DNA from: Acrasis kona
Taxonomy: Eukaryota > Heterolobosea > Eutetramitea > Acrasida > Acrasidae
NCBI GenBank assembly: GCA_026419775.2
Contig: JAOPGA020001028.1
Location: forward strand, 62,294 to 126,293
Length of the DNA stretch: 64,000 nt
Direction: 5' to 3'
Shown one piece after another: positions 1 to 12,800 of this stretch (the first letter of the stretch is position 1; each line of letters opens with the position of its first letter). Made by a program: the position numbers and the translations under genes. Under the pieces are notes generated by a model. It searched no databases. It saw only the letters and a program-made list of their open reading frames with translations, and was not told the origin of the DNA.

Positions 1-159
1 CAGCAACAGCAAGTTGCATGCGAGCAACAACAATTAACTTCTACAGATATCATTGCCAACATGATTACGAACGAAGACCAATCATCAGGTCAATACGATC
101 ACTTTGATGCATTTTCGGTTGCAGATGGATTTTCGTTCGACATTTACAATCACTTGTAG
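1..159 (+). CDS. 3' end of a glutamine-rich protein (partial)
   Basis: The window opens inside a reading frame that runs without a stop from base 1 to a TAG at 157-159. It encodes the last 52 residues of a protein. The visible part begins with a glutamine-rich run and ends in an acidic and aromatic tail (residues around FDAFSVADGFSFDIYNHL). Low-complexity Q-rich plus acidic tails are common in transcription regulators, but no domain is visible and I do not assign a function. The 5' part lies outside the window. The downstream 550 bp hold AATAAA-like sequences consistent with a 3' end. Confidence 0.6.
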   Translation, partial: QQQQVACEQQQLTSTDIIANMITNEDQSSGQYDHFDAFSVADGFSFDIYNHL

Positions 160-709
160 ATGGTGTACATATTGTACACACAGACAACCTCACCAGGAAT
201 TCATACCAAGTGAAGATTGATTCGCGGGAGAGAGGTTCACATGAAAAATACTTTTAATGAAATAATTCAACCCAGAGTAGCAGAATAAATCTGTGTTTGG
301 AAATGTTTTGCAAGTTGGTGAAACATTCTTACTTTTCTTTGATAAATCCTCTCATACCTGTCCACCCATTAAATAAATGTTCTATTTTTAATCTTTTGAT
401 TCTATTACAATTTTCTTTTATTCTAGATTCTGTACTCCCTCAATTGAGTAAAAGCTTCATCAATTGGTGATTTGTCTGCAACGACTCATATCAAGAGTGT
501 ATTTTCCTTTGAGATAAACATTTTATCGTTAGATATTCTTTATAATGTCGGCATTGGTTGTTCAAATAAAAATACAATTGAAGATACATAGACCCCATGT
601 TTCAAGATTATTTTATTTTTACCTTCTTTTTCATATCTGCTCATGAGGACATGTGCGATAGTTTAATTGAACTTGGTTTTGTAGAAAAGAAGGAATAAAT
701 TATTATACT
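160..709. other. Intergenic, convergent 3' ends
   Basis: This AT-rich stretch lies between the stop of the partial gene on the left and the stop of the GH65 gene on the minus strand. It contains AATAAA-like sequences, for example near 371-380, that could serve as polyadenylation signals. I see no ORF with coding character and no RNA gene. Confidence 0.6.
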
Positions 710-2836
710 TTATATGGATACATAAAACTTTTCTCTCTTGATCTTCAAAGCATCACCACCTTTCAACTCGTGTCTAGTTCCATCCAAACCAGTCACGACC
801 AAATTACCACTTTTTGCAGTAACGGTCACTTGTTGTTCGTTATAACACACGGAGAATCGACTCGTTCTATAATGAACGTTTCTAAAGCAACAACCCTTTG
901 CATTCATCACGACGACTGGATTAAACACCAATTGATCTCTAGTAATTCTCAATCCTCCATAACCATTCAAGAAGGTTTGTAACATTGCACCAGCAGCAGT
1001 AATAAAGTTTATTGCACCACCTGTAGGTGTCTCCGTCCATACATAATAAGGTTTCTGAGCGTTTTTGAAGCTCCTTAAAAACAAGTCATGACTCTTTTGA
1101 GTATCGCTCTTGCCCTGTACTTCTAACCACCCAATAGCATACATGCCCCACGTCATTGCGGGTCCACCTTCATCAGTGACCGATTCATAATACTCCAAAT
1201 CTTTTCTTCGAGTCGATGCGTCAGGATAAGCATATCCTAATGGATAACCCAACAACACAATATCACCTTGTTTTACTCTCCTACCAATTGCATAGCTTTC
1301 GTATTCCAACGAAATGCCATCCTTCGTAGGTAAGTATAGGTGGTCGATTACTTTGGACCACTCTTCAATTTGTAGGGTGAGATTTGCTTTCAAATCTCTA
1401 CCTAATCTCTTTGTAAAATCAAAACTCATTTTAGCAACAACGTTGGTGTAATAAGAGTTGCTGACCTTATCGGCGTATTCATCTGGACACGTAACGTCCT
1501 TCAAGTCGTATTGGTCGTTATCGCCAGGGCGTTTGGTTGCCCTGGAGACCCAAAAGTCACAAATGCCCTTTGCAACAGTTAACCAATCGGACAAAGTCTT
1601 TTTGGGAATGTTATCAGACCCAACTACATCATAGAATTGTTGAATGGAGTACAATACATCTCCAGTGATGTGTATTTCATATAGACCAGTAGAAGCAGAC
1701 GTAGGACATGTCTCTGCACCCGTGAATGCAGATTCCCAAGGGAACATGATTCCCTTGTAGTTGAGTCCGTAGGACTTTGCTTTATTTTTTGCTTCGTCTA
1801 TTCTTTCTTCTCTGTATTGAATGATGGTTCTTGAGATGGACGGATGGAGCATGAGTAGCGTTGGGTACATCCAGGTCTCTGCGTCCCAGAACACGTGTCC
1901 ATTGTAGGCGTTGCTGGCTAATCCACCTGGAGTGAGAGAGAAACTCCAATCGGAGCGTATGCTCGATAGAATGTAGTATTGACTGCTGTTGAGAACTCTT
2001 GCGGTGTTAATGTCTCCTTCGATATCGAGTCCTGACTCCCAGATGGAATCCCATTCGGACGTGTGATGTTGGTGTAGAGCGTCTTCGTTTTGAGGGGCGA
2101 GTGTTTCGTGTAGTTGAATGGATTTTTCTTGTAGGCTTGATGCGGGAATTCCTTCCATGTCGGTCATTAACACGACGTGCATTACTCTCTTGTTGAGTTT
2201 GGTACATGGTTCGTCGATGGTATCGTAGACACCGGCAACGGTTACTTTTTTGTACCCTGGTAGTTCTTGTGTTTTCGTGGACATTAAAAATGACTTGTAT
2301 GTGGATGAGGAGTTGGTCGATAAAATGTCAAAATCATTTGACTCTGGTCCAGAATTTAAACTCAAGCAATAATCAATGTTGTGATCGTTTTTGATGACTT
2401 GAACCACGTGAGTCAAGAGACTTCTGTGCCTTCTGTTTGCGTACCACCTTTGTTCGATGACGAGATCTTTTCCTTTTACTTCGCACCTTCTTATGTATTC
2501 GGCGGACTTGACATCTAGGGCGGTTGCGATGGTTTCACAATCTTTTACTACCCAATTAATATAGGAGGGAATTCTTGCGCGGTGTGAGGGGTTATCAGTA
2601 GAGGTTGCTGGGCCATTGTAGACACCACTTATGTAGATGGTGTCGCTACTAATCTTGGTTGCAAGGTAACCGTTTCCAACGTAGGTATGTATAGCTGAAT
2701 CAGGTTCCTTCTCACTGAATAGCATGTCTGCATTGTCTATTTTGGACTTCCACTCCTCAGGAACAAGGTCACAGAAGGTACTGTATGTGAACAAGATTAA
2801 CAAGAGGCAATAGATTGCACTGTGTAATTGTTTCAT
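710..2836 (-). CDS. Secreted/ER GH65 glucosidase, PGGHG-like (acid trehalase family)
   Basis: The 708-residue protein begins with a hydrophobic signal peptide (about residues 5-22) and continues as a full-length glycoside hydrolase family 65 enzyme. It most resembles protein-glucosylgalactosyl-hydroxylysine glucosidase (PGGHG/ATHL1) and acid trehalases. Three catalytic acids of PGGHG (human D300, E430, E574) have clear equivalents. D318 sits in the FWDAETW motif, E453 in CPDEYAD before the NSYYTN segment, and E602 in VWTETPTG. It should therefore be active and remove a terminal alpha-linked glucose in the secretory pathway or outside the cell. The exact substrate cannot be read from sequence. 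There are no introns. The start is the ATG at 2834-2836, directly before the signal peptide. A second, apparently inactive GH65 protein lies at 33701-36940. Confidence 0.88.
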   Translation of the reverse strand: MKQLHSAIYCLLLILFTYSTFCDLVPEEWKSKIDNADMLFSEKEPDSAIHTYVGNGYLATKISSDTIYISGVYNGPATSTDNPSHRARIPSYINWVVKDCETIATALDVKSAEYIRRCEVKGKDLVIEQRWYANRRHRSLLTHVVQVIKNDHNIDYCLSLNSGPESNDFDILSTNSSSTYKSFLMSTKTQELPGYKKVTVAGVYDTIDEPCTKLNKRVMHVVLMTDMEGIPASSLQEKSIQLHETLAPQNEDALHQHHTSEWDSIWESGLDIEGDINTARVLNSSQYYILSSIRSDWSFSLTPGGLASNAYNGHVFWDAETWMYPTLLMLHPSISRTIIQYREERIDEAKNKAKSYGLNYKGIMFPWESAFTGAETCPTSASTGLYEIHITGDVLYSIQQFYDVVGSDNIPKKTLSDWLTVAKGICDFWVSRATKRPGDNDQYDLKDVTCPDEYADKVSNSYYTNVVAKMSFDFTKRLGRDLKANLTLQIEEWSKVIDHLYLPTKDGISLEYESYAIGRRVKQGDIVLLGYPLGYAYPDASTRRKDLEYYESVTDEGGPAMTWGMYAIGWLEVQGKSDTQKSHDLFLRSFKNAQKPYYVWTETPTGGAINFITAAGAMLQTFLNGYGGLRITRDQLVFNPVVVMNAKGCCFRNVHYRTSRFSVCYNEQQVTVTAKSGNLVVTGLDGTRHELKGGDALKIKREKFYVSI

Positions 2837-3732
2837 TTTTTACAAAGATCGAGGTGACGGGATTTGTGCGTTGTTTATTCAGATCTAGTGAATTTCCGAA
2901 TAGACACGCAAATTGATTAACAGTGGTCGGTGTTTTACAATATTATCAGTTCAGAATGAACTCAACAAAAGATATTAATGAGGCAATTCAACACGTTGTT
3001 TTAACTTCAAATTCATTTGTTTATTTGTATGCATATAAAAGCTCTATATATCTATAGATGTGGTCTACAAAATATTCTTTTCCATTATATTCCGGAACGA
3101 ACATTGGACTCATACACAGTAAAGTGCTCCAAGTCTGTAGCTTCGTAAAAATAGTTTGGCTGCTTATTGTTTGAGTACTCTGGATATATCCTGACAACTA
3201 CTCGCATTTCCAACCTAACGTATGTTTTGTGCCGCCTACAGATGACCTTACAAAATCAATTCTGCGCCAAAATTTAAAAATCTGCGATTACACTTGGAAG
3301 GTGAAGTGGTGTAACGTTCAAATACGTAATTAAAATGGTTGGAACTAATGAAACAAAAAACAACAAGCCTCGACTGTACAAAAACAAGTTAAACCTTACC
3401 TCTATTCTCAGCAATATCTTCGCTAAATGAACATAATTTATCAAAACAATTTTAAAACGAACAGAATTATGTAGCGATCTCATGTCCCCGACATGGCACT
3501 ACAACAGGCGTTCAGCTAATAGACTGAAAGGCGTAAAAGATTGCAGAATAATTCTTGCTACCTTTTACTTCAAACTGTGAATAAACTTGCTCTACCATCA
3601 TTATGATACAATTATGGTTCTTTGTATGGAAACTAAAACGAATAACAGAATAAACCAATACATTATTTGTTTGGGTCAGTGTTGACACAATTGAATTCCT
3701 AACTGACACATGAAGAGATGATAAATTACTGT
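2837..3732. other. Intergenic region, nothing recognised
   Basis: About 900 bp lie between the GH65 start and the 3' end of the beta-hexosaminidase gene. It should hold the GH65 promoter on the left (AT-rich, TATA-like runs near 3040-3055) and the 3' UTR of the hexosaminidase on the right. Open frames on the minus strand at 3274-3483 and 3512-3742 have no coding character and no splice-consistent neighbours, so I do not call them genes. Confidence 0.5.
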
Positions 3733-5518
3733 TTATTGCCAACTCATCTTTTTAAAAGTATAACTTGCATCGCAATAACCAGAGGATACCGGTCCCGCTT
3801 GAACTCCTCTTCTAACCATGTTGCATCTGTGGTGATTAATTCTATTTCTGGTAATGCCATCCACTTGCTTCATTTCTTCCTTACTCCACAGCCTCTCAGC
3901 AACCGCCAAAACTCTTGGGAACACACGACTATCAAAGTTGATATCATCGACGGCCTCTCCCCACATACATGCCTCTCCACCAATAAGAAGCTTCTTCTCC
4001 TCTTGTGTGAAATTAGCGATAGAGTAAGGTTCAATGTTATAGAATGAAATCCAAGTATCGACCCATGAATAGTGATGAACGTTATTTGGACTGTTCAGTG
4101 TTAGCAAAACATGTGAAAATGTATGCACGTTACTTTTGTTGATCAAGGTACCAACCTGCAGATAAGATGGAAGGGTAGCCTGCCTTGATGATCTTTGGAA
4201 GTTTGTCAATGGTTGTCCATGCTGTCACGACGGTATCTTTTGGAAGTTGGACCACGGACTGGTTGTAATTCAAAAGGACCTCTTCCCAGACGTTTGCTGA
4301 TAGGGAATGTTTCTTCAACAAGTCTAGCACTCTTCTTTCAAAGTATGACAAGAGTTCATCAACAGATGAATATCCCTTCTGCTTCATCCACTAGATAATA
4401 ATTAGAGTGCAATTAAAAGATGTAATTACCTGTTGGATCTGTTTGTCAGCCTTCCAACATTGTGTGGCGATCTCATCACCTCCTATGTGAATGTAAGAAT
4501 TCTTTGTAACCTTCTTGACGTAGGCAAACACAGCATCAATCACTTCATAAGTCTTATCTACGGTTGGGTTCATAATGGGTTCCAATGATGGACACTTGGC
4601 CATGATCTCTGGTATACCTGCACCCCACGAAACTGTGTGACCAGGCATGTCAAATTCGAAAACGACTAAAGAGGGTTAGGAATGAATGTTGAGCTTCTTA
4701 CTATTAACACCTCTCCTATAAGCATAATCAACAAGTGATTCAACATCTTGTTGTGTGTAAATTGCTTTTGTAGAATAAGCACCCTTTCCACTCAACTCTG
4801 GATAATCAGGTATGAATACTGGGAAAGAATCTGAATCTACAATGTGCCAATGGAGCACGTTCATCTTGATGTATGTCAGTGAGTCTATGATTTGTCTCAT
4901 CTTTGGGACGCTGATGTAATGTCTTGATGTGTCAACCAAAAGACCTCTCCAGCTGAAGCGTGGTGAATCTACAATCTTTAGAGGAATGGTGAAACCTACA
5001 AAGGAGTAGACTTGAACTTCTGATCTTGATTCAATTTGAATCATCTGGCTAAGGGTCTCCAAGGCATGTAGACCTCCCCATATTGTTGGGGCCGAAACAT
5101 AAATGGTGTTCTCTTCTTTGATAGTTATAGAATAAGATTCGTTATGTGAGCCAAGAGAATCAGAGAGCGATGGTGCAGATGACTTAATATCAAATACCAC
5201 CGATTCAACACATACAACATCACGCTGACAAATTGTTTGTGGTACAGCTTCGAGCTTTTCGTAGAATGTTATTTCTTTAAACCTATTAAAGGCGTCCTGT
5301 AAGATATCATCCTCGGTTGGCGAAATAGGGACTTTCAAAGTGATCTTGAATGAAGCATTGTCTTTGACCACGGCTGCTGAATTACCCAAAGTCTCAACTG
5401 CGGATGGATGCGGCCATATGTTAACTCTGTTATCAAGAGTTCTACGCAATTGAGATCGTCTACTACGTGCAAATACTGTTACTGCCAAAAGCAACACAAG
5501 ACTGAGGATTAATCTCAT
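3733..5518 (-). CDS. Beta-N-acetylhexosaminidase, GH20 (lysosomal/secreted)
   Basis: The gene has four exons: 4702-5518, 4430-4665, 4134-4390 and 3733-4090. The introns are 36, 39 and 43 nt with GT..AG ends, and the first has a CTAAC branch-like site. The spliced product is 555 residues. It has an N-terminal signal peptide, a GH20b-type N-terminal domain, and the GH20 TIM barrel with HWHIVDSDSFP and FEFDMPGHT. The catalytic pair is D336-E337 in HIGGDE, and the conserved late motifs GGEACMWGE and ERLW are present. The enzyme removes terminal GlcNAc or GalNAc from glycoconjugates in lysosomes or outside the cell. Length and motifs fit eukaryotic HexA/HexB-type enzymes. The start is the ATG in front of the signal peptide. 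Confidence 0.93.
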
Positions 5519-5637
5519 CTTTTTTGATTGAAGTCTATTAAAAACTTGTTACAACTGTTAGGGTCGAAGACCAAAACAAATCACTATCAATACCATGTTG
5601 TACAATATAACTATTTATCTTATAACATACAGCGTGC

Positions 5638-5784
5638 TTAAGCAGTGTTTTTCGCACAACCCTGAACGGCATCTTGTACCTTTCCTGGTCTTCTTTCTGT
5701 TGTAATTATTCTTTGAACGATAACCGCAGCCACCATACCGGCTACATGAAAAATAATATCTTCATAGCCAAAAATAAAACTCAT
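5638..5784 (-). CDS. Candidate 48-residue single-pass membrane protein
   Basis: A short frame of 48 codons starts at the ATG at 5782-5784 and ends at TAA 5638-5640. The frame is closed by an in-frame stop upstream of the ATG, so the start is unambiguous if it is translated. The product has one hydrophobic segment (about residues 12-26) followed by a basic stretch (RIITTERRPGK) and a polar tail. This is a layout seen in small mitochondrial inner-membrane or ER proteins. It lies 120 bp upstream of the hexosaminidase start, on the same strand. I recognise no family. It could be a chance ORF; amino-acid composition and position are the only support. Confidence 0.4.
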   Translation of the reverse strand: MSFIFGYEDIIFHVAGMVAAVIVQRIITTERRPGKVQDAVQGCAKNTA

Positions 5785-5907
5785 TGCGCCACCCTTATGC
5801 TTTTTTGTACGAACATCATCGCCCCTTCGTTATTGTGACAATTTTTTGTGAGATTGTAAAAATACTTTTTTCACCTAATAGCAAGATGTCCACTAATTTT
5901 GAAATCT

Positions 5908-6782
5908 ATGAGTATTATCACAAACGATGAAATTGCAGCGATGATATTCTCGTATATGGATATCACCTTGAAGGACGTTGCCTCACTTTCCCTCGTATGC
6001 AGAAACTATAGAAAGTTCTTCGATTGTGAGGAATTGTGGTCATTTTTTTGGATGAAGAAATATCCTCTACAACATGGTGCTGTCAACAACTACAAGTTTT
6101 CTTATAAGCAGATGGAATTATATGAAAAATCCTTCCCAAAAGTCAATCAAAACCTTCCTTCTGAAGTTAAAGTTTGTTTAATTGGAGGTGGGGGTGCTGG
6201 GAAATCTTGTTTAGTTATACGATTCATTACAAGCTTATACACCGAGAATTTTGAACCAACGATTGACGATGCATACAGAAAAAACGTCCATCACGAAAGG
6301 GGTGAAGTAATTGTTCACATTACAGGTAACTACATTAAAACAAAAGTTTTAAGGACCATATAGACACTTCTGGTAATGAGGATTATCCCAGTTTGAAGGA
6401 TATATGTTTTCGTTCGAGTGATTACATTCTGTTGTGCTATGACTGCAGAAGTAAACCGTCATTTAATGATGCAAAAATGTACTTTAATTATTATAAGCAC
6501 TACGAAAAACACACAATCTTGGTGGAGTGCAAGCGCGACGCAAACTTTGAAGAGGGCGTAAGCGATGTCAGCCAGAATGAGGCTAAAGATTATGCCAAGC
6601 AACATAAAATGCCCTTCGTATCAACAAGTGCGAAGGACAACATCAACACATCTTCACCATTCGAATTCATTGCAAATCACAAAAGGACCGCAATTGATTT
6701 GAAAATCATTGAGAAGCTGAACAAGGGAGAATGCATCATCCACAACAAACAAAACAAGAGGAATCAATGTATCACGTCATAA
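5908..6782 (+). CDS. F-box protein fused to a Ras-like small GTPase with CaaX-like end
   Basis: Two exons (5908-6325, 6364-6782) around a 38-nt intron give 278 residues. Residues 3-45 form an F-box (Skp1-binding in SCF ubiquitin ligases). Residues 87-235 form a Ras-superfamily G domain. G1 is GGGGAGKS (93-100), the switch I threonine is in FEPTIDD, G3 is DTSGNE (140-145) and G5 is STSAK (226-230). G3 has Asn where Ras has Gln61. G4 reads ECKRD instead of NKxD, so guanine recognition is altered. The intron falls exactly before the G3 Asp, and the splice restores it. The protein ends in CITS, a plausible CaaX prenylation box. The first in-frame ATG is 5908; an out-of-frame ATG at 5886 opens a 14-codon uORF overlapping the start. 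The gene is convergent with the histidine kinase gene, 30 bp away. Confidence 0.8.
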
Positions 6783-6812
6783 CGAAACACAAAAAAACAT
6801 AAAATTAACATT

Positions 6813-9800
6813 TTACTTCAAAGCAGAAGTTACAGCTTGATCCACCTTCCATCGATTGATGGCATCATAAATGTCCCTCTTTAAATAAGGCTTCGTAATG
6901 TACCAATCCATTCCACAACCCAGAGCCTTTTGAAGGAACTCATCCCTAGCATTGGCACTCACTCCAATAATCGGAATATGCTTTCGCTTCGTATTCAATC
7001 CGCCCTCCTGCTCCAACTGTCTTATCCGGCGAGTCGCTTCGATTCCATTCATCACGGGCATCTCGACATCCATCAGAATAATATCGAAGGATTCCTTCAC
7101 CACCCAATCGACTGCTTCTTTACCATTCGAAGCAACTTCTAGCGGATAACCAGCGAATTTTATTAATCTAGCTAATAGCTTTTGATTAATTAAATTATCC
7201 TCTACAATCAACACCTTGTACTGATGATTGCCCTGGAAGTTCTCCGTATCGTCCACATCATTAACAATGATTGGATTGGGGCGATTCGACAACGCATCGC
7301 TTATAGGAGTATTTGCCGGCGTGTTGGCAGCAGTACCAGTCGTATTCGAATCGACTGCTTCTGGTTCGACAGTTATCAAAGAAGAAGATGGTCGCTGTGT
7401 ATCTACCGGCGCCAAGGGTGGTTTCACGTAACCATTCTGATAATTAGAGTGCACTTGTTTCAAATGAAGGGTGAAATAGAATTTACTTCCCTTTTTAATT
7501 TGTGACGATACTTTGATTTGACCGCCCATGTGCTCCACGATCTCTTTACTAATCTTCAATCCCAATCCACTTCCACCATACTTTCCATACGTTTGACTGT
7601 TGGCTTGACTGAACGGTTGGAACAGTTTCGTAATTTCTGCATCGGTCAATCCGATTCCGGTATCTTCCACTTCGATTTGTAACGTCACGTGAGTGTCCGT
7701 TCGATTCAATTCGCCATAACGAACAGTTATGCAACCGCCTGCATCGGTGAATTTGATGGCGTTGCTCACCAGGTTGATCAAAATTTCTTTGAAGCGGTAG
7801 GGATCGCCCAACACGACCAATTGATCAGGAATCACGTCTTGAATGGTTTCAAACTTTAATTGTAATTTCTTCTCTTCCACTTTGGCTTTGAACATGATGT
7901 TGACCATGGTGATCATATCTAGCGGGACGAATGGTATGGATTGTAATTTGACGGCGTGCGATTCCAACATGCTGACCGTGAGGACGGTATCGACGATATC
8001 TTTCAAATGATCGCTGCTGATGGTCATGGCCTTTACTGCTTCTTTGGTTTCCTTCAAGTACTCTTGGACGATCGTTCTGATTTGGTCCATTTCGCACGTA
8101 GCGTTTGATTGTTTACAAGATTCGGTGTACTTTAGAATCTTATTTCTCATCTCTTGTAGCAAATCGCTAATGATTTCTTTGTTGCCGAATATGGCGTTGA
8201 GCGGGTTGCGTAGTTCGTGACATAGCACGTTGATGAATTCTTCCAATTTCTTCTTTACCACACCTAGTTCGGCAGCTAACGTCCTGAATCGTTTTTCTGA
8301 CTCCAACAAGCTACTAAAACGAGCATTTTCTAACGAAATGACCATTTGTGCAGTTAATAAATTAATCACTTTGATCCTCTGCTCCGTGAACGTGTTTTTG
8401 GAATTTGCGGATGAATTGTTGATGGAGGATGATTCGTTGGATGGCGATTTTTCCAAATACAAAACGCCTTTGAAATCATTGTGTTTGATGATGGGCGTGC
8501 ACAAGATGCTTTGCAAGTTTCGATCGAGTATCAATTGAACATCTTGTTCGGTGCAGTATTGCTTCAAAGCATTCGCCTTCGAACAATCGCTAATGACCAC
8601 CGTTTCTCTCTTCTTGACTACGTGATGCACGATGCTGCTCGGAAATTGAAACGTGTAATTTTCCAAGCTGATGGCCCTAATGGTGTCCCTTTGTTCGTCG
8701 TCTGCACTTATTTCTGCAATCACCGTCAGCGATAGGGGATCATCTGGATTGGAAGGAGCGTTGCCGCCCGTCGGAGTCGTCGAGCCGGCGGACGAACAAG
8801 TAGAGCTGGAATCTTGATGAGCTGGCACGATGGGAGTGGCTTGGATGAATATGCCCATGCTCGCTCCAGCATTACTAATGATGATCTTCATCATGTTGAA
8901 CAAGAACTCGTCGAGCGAAGAATCGCTAGAAATGACTTGACTAGCTTGCATCACGGTTAATAAATCGATGGATTTGTTATTCGCTGCAGGAACGTCTCCA
9001 AGGGATCCATGATGACCGTGGTTACCGCTCATGAACGCGGTGGGACTGCTTTCGTCCAACAACGACAAATTGGAAAAGATGCTGCTGTTGGGCCTCGAAT
9101 CAATTTCCAAATCACAAATCATTTTTGGAAATTCTCTCTTGATGCATTCTAATTTACTGGTGGCACCCCATTTGTGATACAATTGATACGATTCTTGGAT
9201 GTGTATTTTTGCATATCGCTCGCAGTGCTCCTGTTGGTTCCACATGCGACCCAACAATTCTTGAGAGAAGGCTTCCGTGCCAATCATTTTGTTCTCCTTT
9301 GCGCTCTCGATGGCTTGTTCGTACAACTGAAGCGCTTCTAGGGTACGTCCCTGAGTGATTGCCTTGGTCGCCTCCACCAAACAAAGTCTATTTTCGCAAT
9401 TACTGCTGTTATGTCTGGAAAAGAATTGCAAATCGGAAATGATTTGATCGATTCGTTGATTCCTGACGAACGTGATTTCGCTGGGGTGCTGTAAGTACGA
9501 AAGGGCGATGACCGTTTTGATTTGTATGGACACGAACATGGTCTCCAATATGGACAATTGATCGTAACACGCATCGCATAATTTCAAATCGAATTCGCCG
9601 CGAACGTGTTTGGTCAACAATATGCCGGCGTTATAACTGGCCATCAACATTTCGTTGTCGCCGAATTCAATCTCGAATTGTACCGGATCCATTTCGAAAT
9701 GATGATCGATCATTCCCCAAATCAACGTCGTGTTGCTCGTCATGGTCCATAAATAACGATAGGGCATCATCAAGCAGATACCTCTCATGTACAACATTCG

Positions 9801-12800
9801 ATCCATTCGTTTCAAGAAGGAAAAGTACTTTTGATGGGCCTTGAACACTGTAGAAATGTTGTTTTCGTATAACGCACGATCCAATACGATATATAAACTA
9901 CTATAAGACGCAAACGTCAACTCTCCACACTCCATGGCACATTCCACGCACTTTTCCAAGTATTTGGAAGAGTCCCTGATGGGCATCAACCACGGACCGA
10001 TCGACGCTCCGAACACGAAATAAACCAAACTCCTATAATACAAGTTGTCGTACTTGTGAGAAAAAGCCAATGCTAATCTACCATAGTCGTTCGCTAATTT
10101 CAAATTACGTAATTTGGTGATGCAGTACAGACCAGTATATGCATATGCCACTCCGCTCAAATCACATTGACCATATTGTAGGATCAAATTGGTCATTTTG
10201 GACGTGATCAAGATGATGCTCTTGCTGATGCCATGATTTTGGATCAATAAAGTAAAGATGGTGAATAACACCTGCAGGGTCAAGATCTTGGATGGATTGG
10301 TCATTTCTGGTTCGTTATATAAACCTTCTAACAATCTCGGTCCCAAATTAGATTCGATGCTCGTGAATTCCAATTCGCCGGCGATGGTCTCGTCGTGTGG
10401 ATTCGGTGCCAAATTAATGGGCTCCCCCAACAAATCCAAACAATTCACCAACAAATCGATGGCCTCCAATAACTTGTTCTTCTTGACCAAATGTTTCGAT
10501 TTGATCATGTGAACATGAACTCGATCGAATAAATTAGTAACCTCCCTGAGCATGACTTGTCGGATGGATTCGAACAATTCGTCGCTTTCGCTAATGATGC
10601 ACATTTCCAATTTGATCTTGTGTAATTCGTAACAATGACAGTAATCGAGCGACCATCGTGATTGATTGGCGATCGACAAGAAATCTAATCCTCTCGTCGC
10701 GAATTCGCTGGCGTGTTCGAACGCACAACAATCTCGTGCTCTCTGAGCTGCTTTGAGAGCAATTTTGGATGCTTCTGTAGAAATGTTATTTTGTAGGATT
10801 TGATCCTTTGATAATGTGGACAGGTGATGTAACGTTTCGTATTCCATGAACGGTCTTTTTTGTCGCATCATGTTCAGAATCACGCTCGTCGATTGATTTG
10901 CATTTGGTGGCGTGATGGGTTCGCATTTGGTTCGAAATGTAAATGTGGATGGGCGAATGGATTTTGGCATTTTGTGAATTTCCTTTTCGCACGTCCATCG
11001 ATCCACTAGAATTTCGTGACCCGATTGCGATAAATAACCATCTTTGATGGCCGACCATAACGATTGGTTCAAATGGGATCGATCAATGTTGGATGGTAAC
11101 AATTGAACGAGTTGATCATAATAAAATGTCGGTCCCATCATGGATGCGATTTGTAAAATGTTTCCATAGGGTGGTAATTTCGACGGCGGCGATAACGTAG
11201 AAACGTATGATTTCATGGACTCTGTTTGGAATTTCCATGCCTTATCAAATTCATCAAAATAAATGGATCCAATCTCATGAAAATGTTTAATGAACAATTT
11301 TACATTCTCCAAAGGAACGTTTCGAAAGGTAGAAACCAATTCTTGGAATTGATTCGCATTGTTCTTGTTCGGACGGAACGTATTCGTCAAGAATTGCGTC
11401 AATACGGATTCACGATCCCCATCTTGATTCGATATCGAAATTTGTTTCAAGGACAGGGAACGATCGTGAGTGGTCCTTATGGTGTCCATTGTGGATTTGA
11501 AATTTTTAGATTCGTGATTCGAATCAAAAGTACAAATCACGTACAAGTATCGATTGTTGCCGCACGTCGTCAACATTTCTATAAATTTCAAAGTGGCACA
11601 ATCTGCTTCGTGTACGTCGTCCAAGAAGAGAACCAACGGATGATCCTTTTGAGCGAATGCACACATGAAGGACTGAAGAGTGTTTTTGAATCGAATCGTA
11701 CTTTTGGAATCGTCCATCGATGGGATCGCGCTGGAGTGTTCCGATAATCCGCTCCAATTGCTCAACTCCGTCATGCTGGGCACTACGCCATGTATCAATT
11801 TTGCTTTTCTACCGATTTGTTCCAGTATGGAATTCCTCCAGTAGACCAATCTATTTTCGTCCTCGTCGAGTATGAATCGAACCAAATTGTCGAGGGCTTC
11901 GGTGAGCGGTCCGTAGGGAATGTCTTGTCGTGATCGATGACAAGTGCCGCGAGCAAAGTATCCCTTGTAGGGCAACAATCTATTTTTGAGTTCGAGGGCC
12001 AATGTTGATTTTCCACATCCCTTTGGACCCGATATAAAATACAATGAGGATGCGATTTCTCCCTTGGCCACTTGATCCAATCCGTCCAAAAGCAATTCCA
12101 ATTCGTCGCTCTTGTGAATGTATTTTTCTGATGGGCGAAGTCGATGATCCAAAGTGGACATTCCGTTGAATTGAATGTTGGCAGATGACGTTACGGTTGG
12201 TTTGTACATTTTGAAACTTGCTTCCAAATCTTGTTTGACTCCCGCTACGGTTTGATAGCGATCGTCCGCGTTTTTTTGTAATAAATGAATGACTAGATCT
12301 GAGAGGTACTTTGGAACGCTCGGCTGTACTTCGACGGGAGGCGTTGCCGACTTGCAATGAATCATTCCCAACAATTCTTGACAATCGGCCGATGTGAAGG
12401 GAACGACTCCGGTCAGCATCTTGTAAAAGACGATTCCTAACGAATACAAATCACTTCGCATGTCTACGCTGCGTTCGTTGTAACCCGTTTGTTCGGGCGA
12501 AAAAAATGCAAGTCTTTCTAGCGGAAGGTCCTTGATTGGGATTGGAGATCGAAAGTCTCTCGATAATTCGCTGCTGTCTCCAAAATCAATTACTTTGACT
12601 TGCTGTGTATATTTGTTCCACAAAATGTGGTTAGTACATAAGGAACCGTGGATAATGTCACAAGCATGTATGGTCGATAGCGAGTCACAGAGACTCATTG
12701 CTAACGTAAAAAACATGTCTAGATCGATAGGTTTCTTTTGGTATTTTATGAAATGTTTAGCATGTGCGACTTACCTGTTGGTCAAAAGTCGATTCAATGG

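Noticed and set aside
3274-3742. Two minus-strand ORFs in the GH65/hexosaminidase spacer
   Set aside because: AT-rich composition, no domain and no splice-linked partner.
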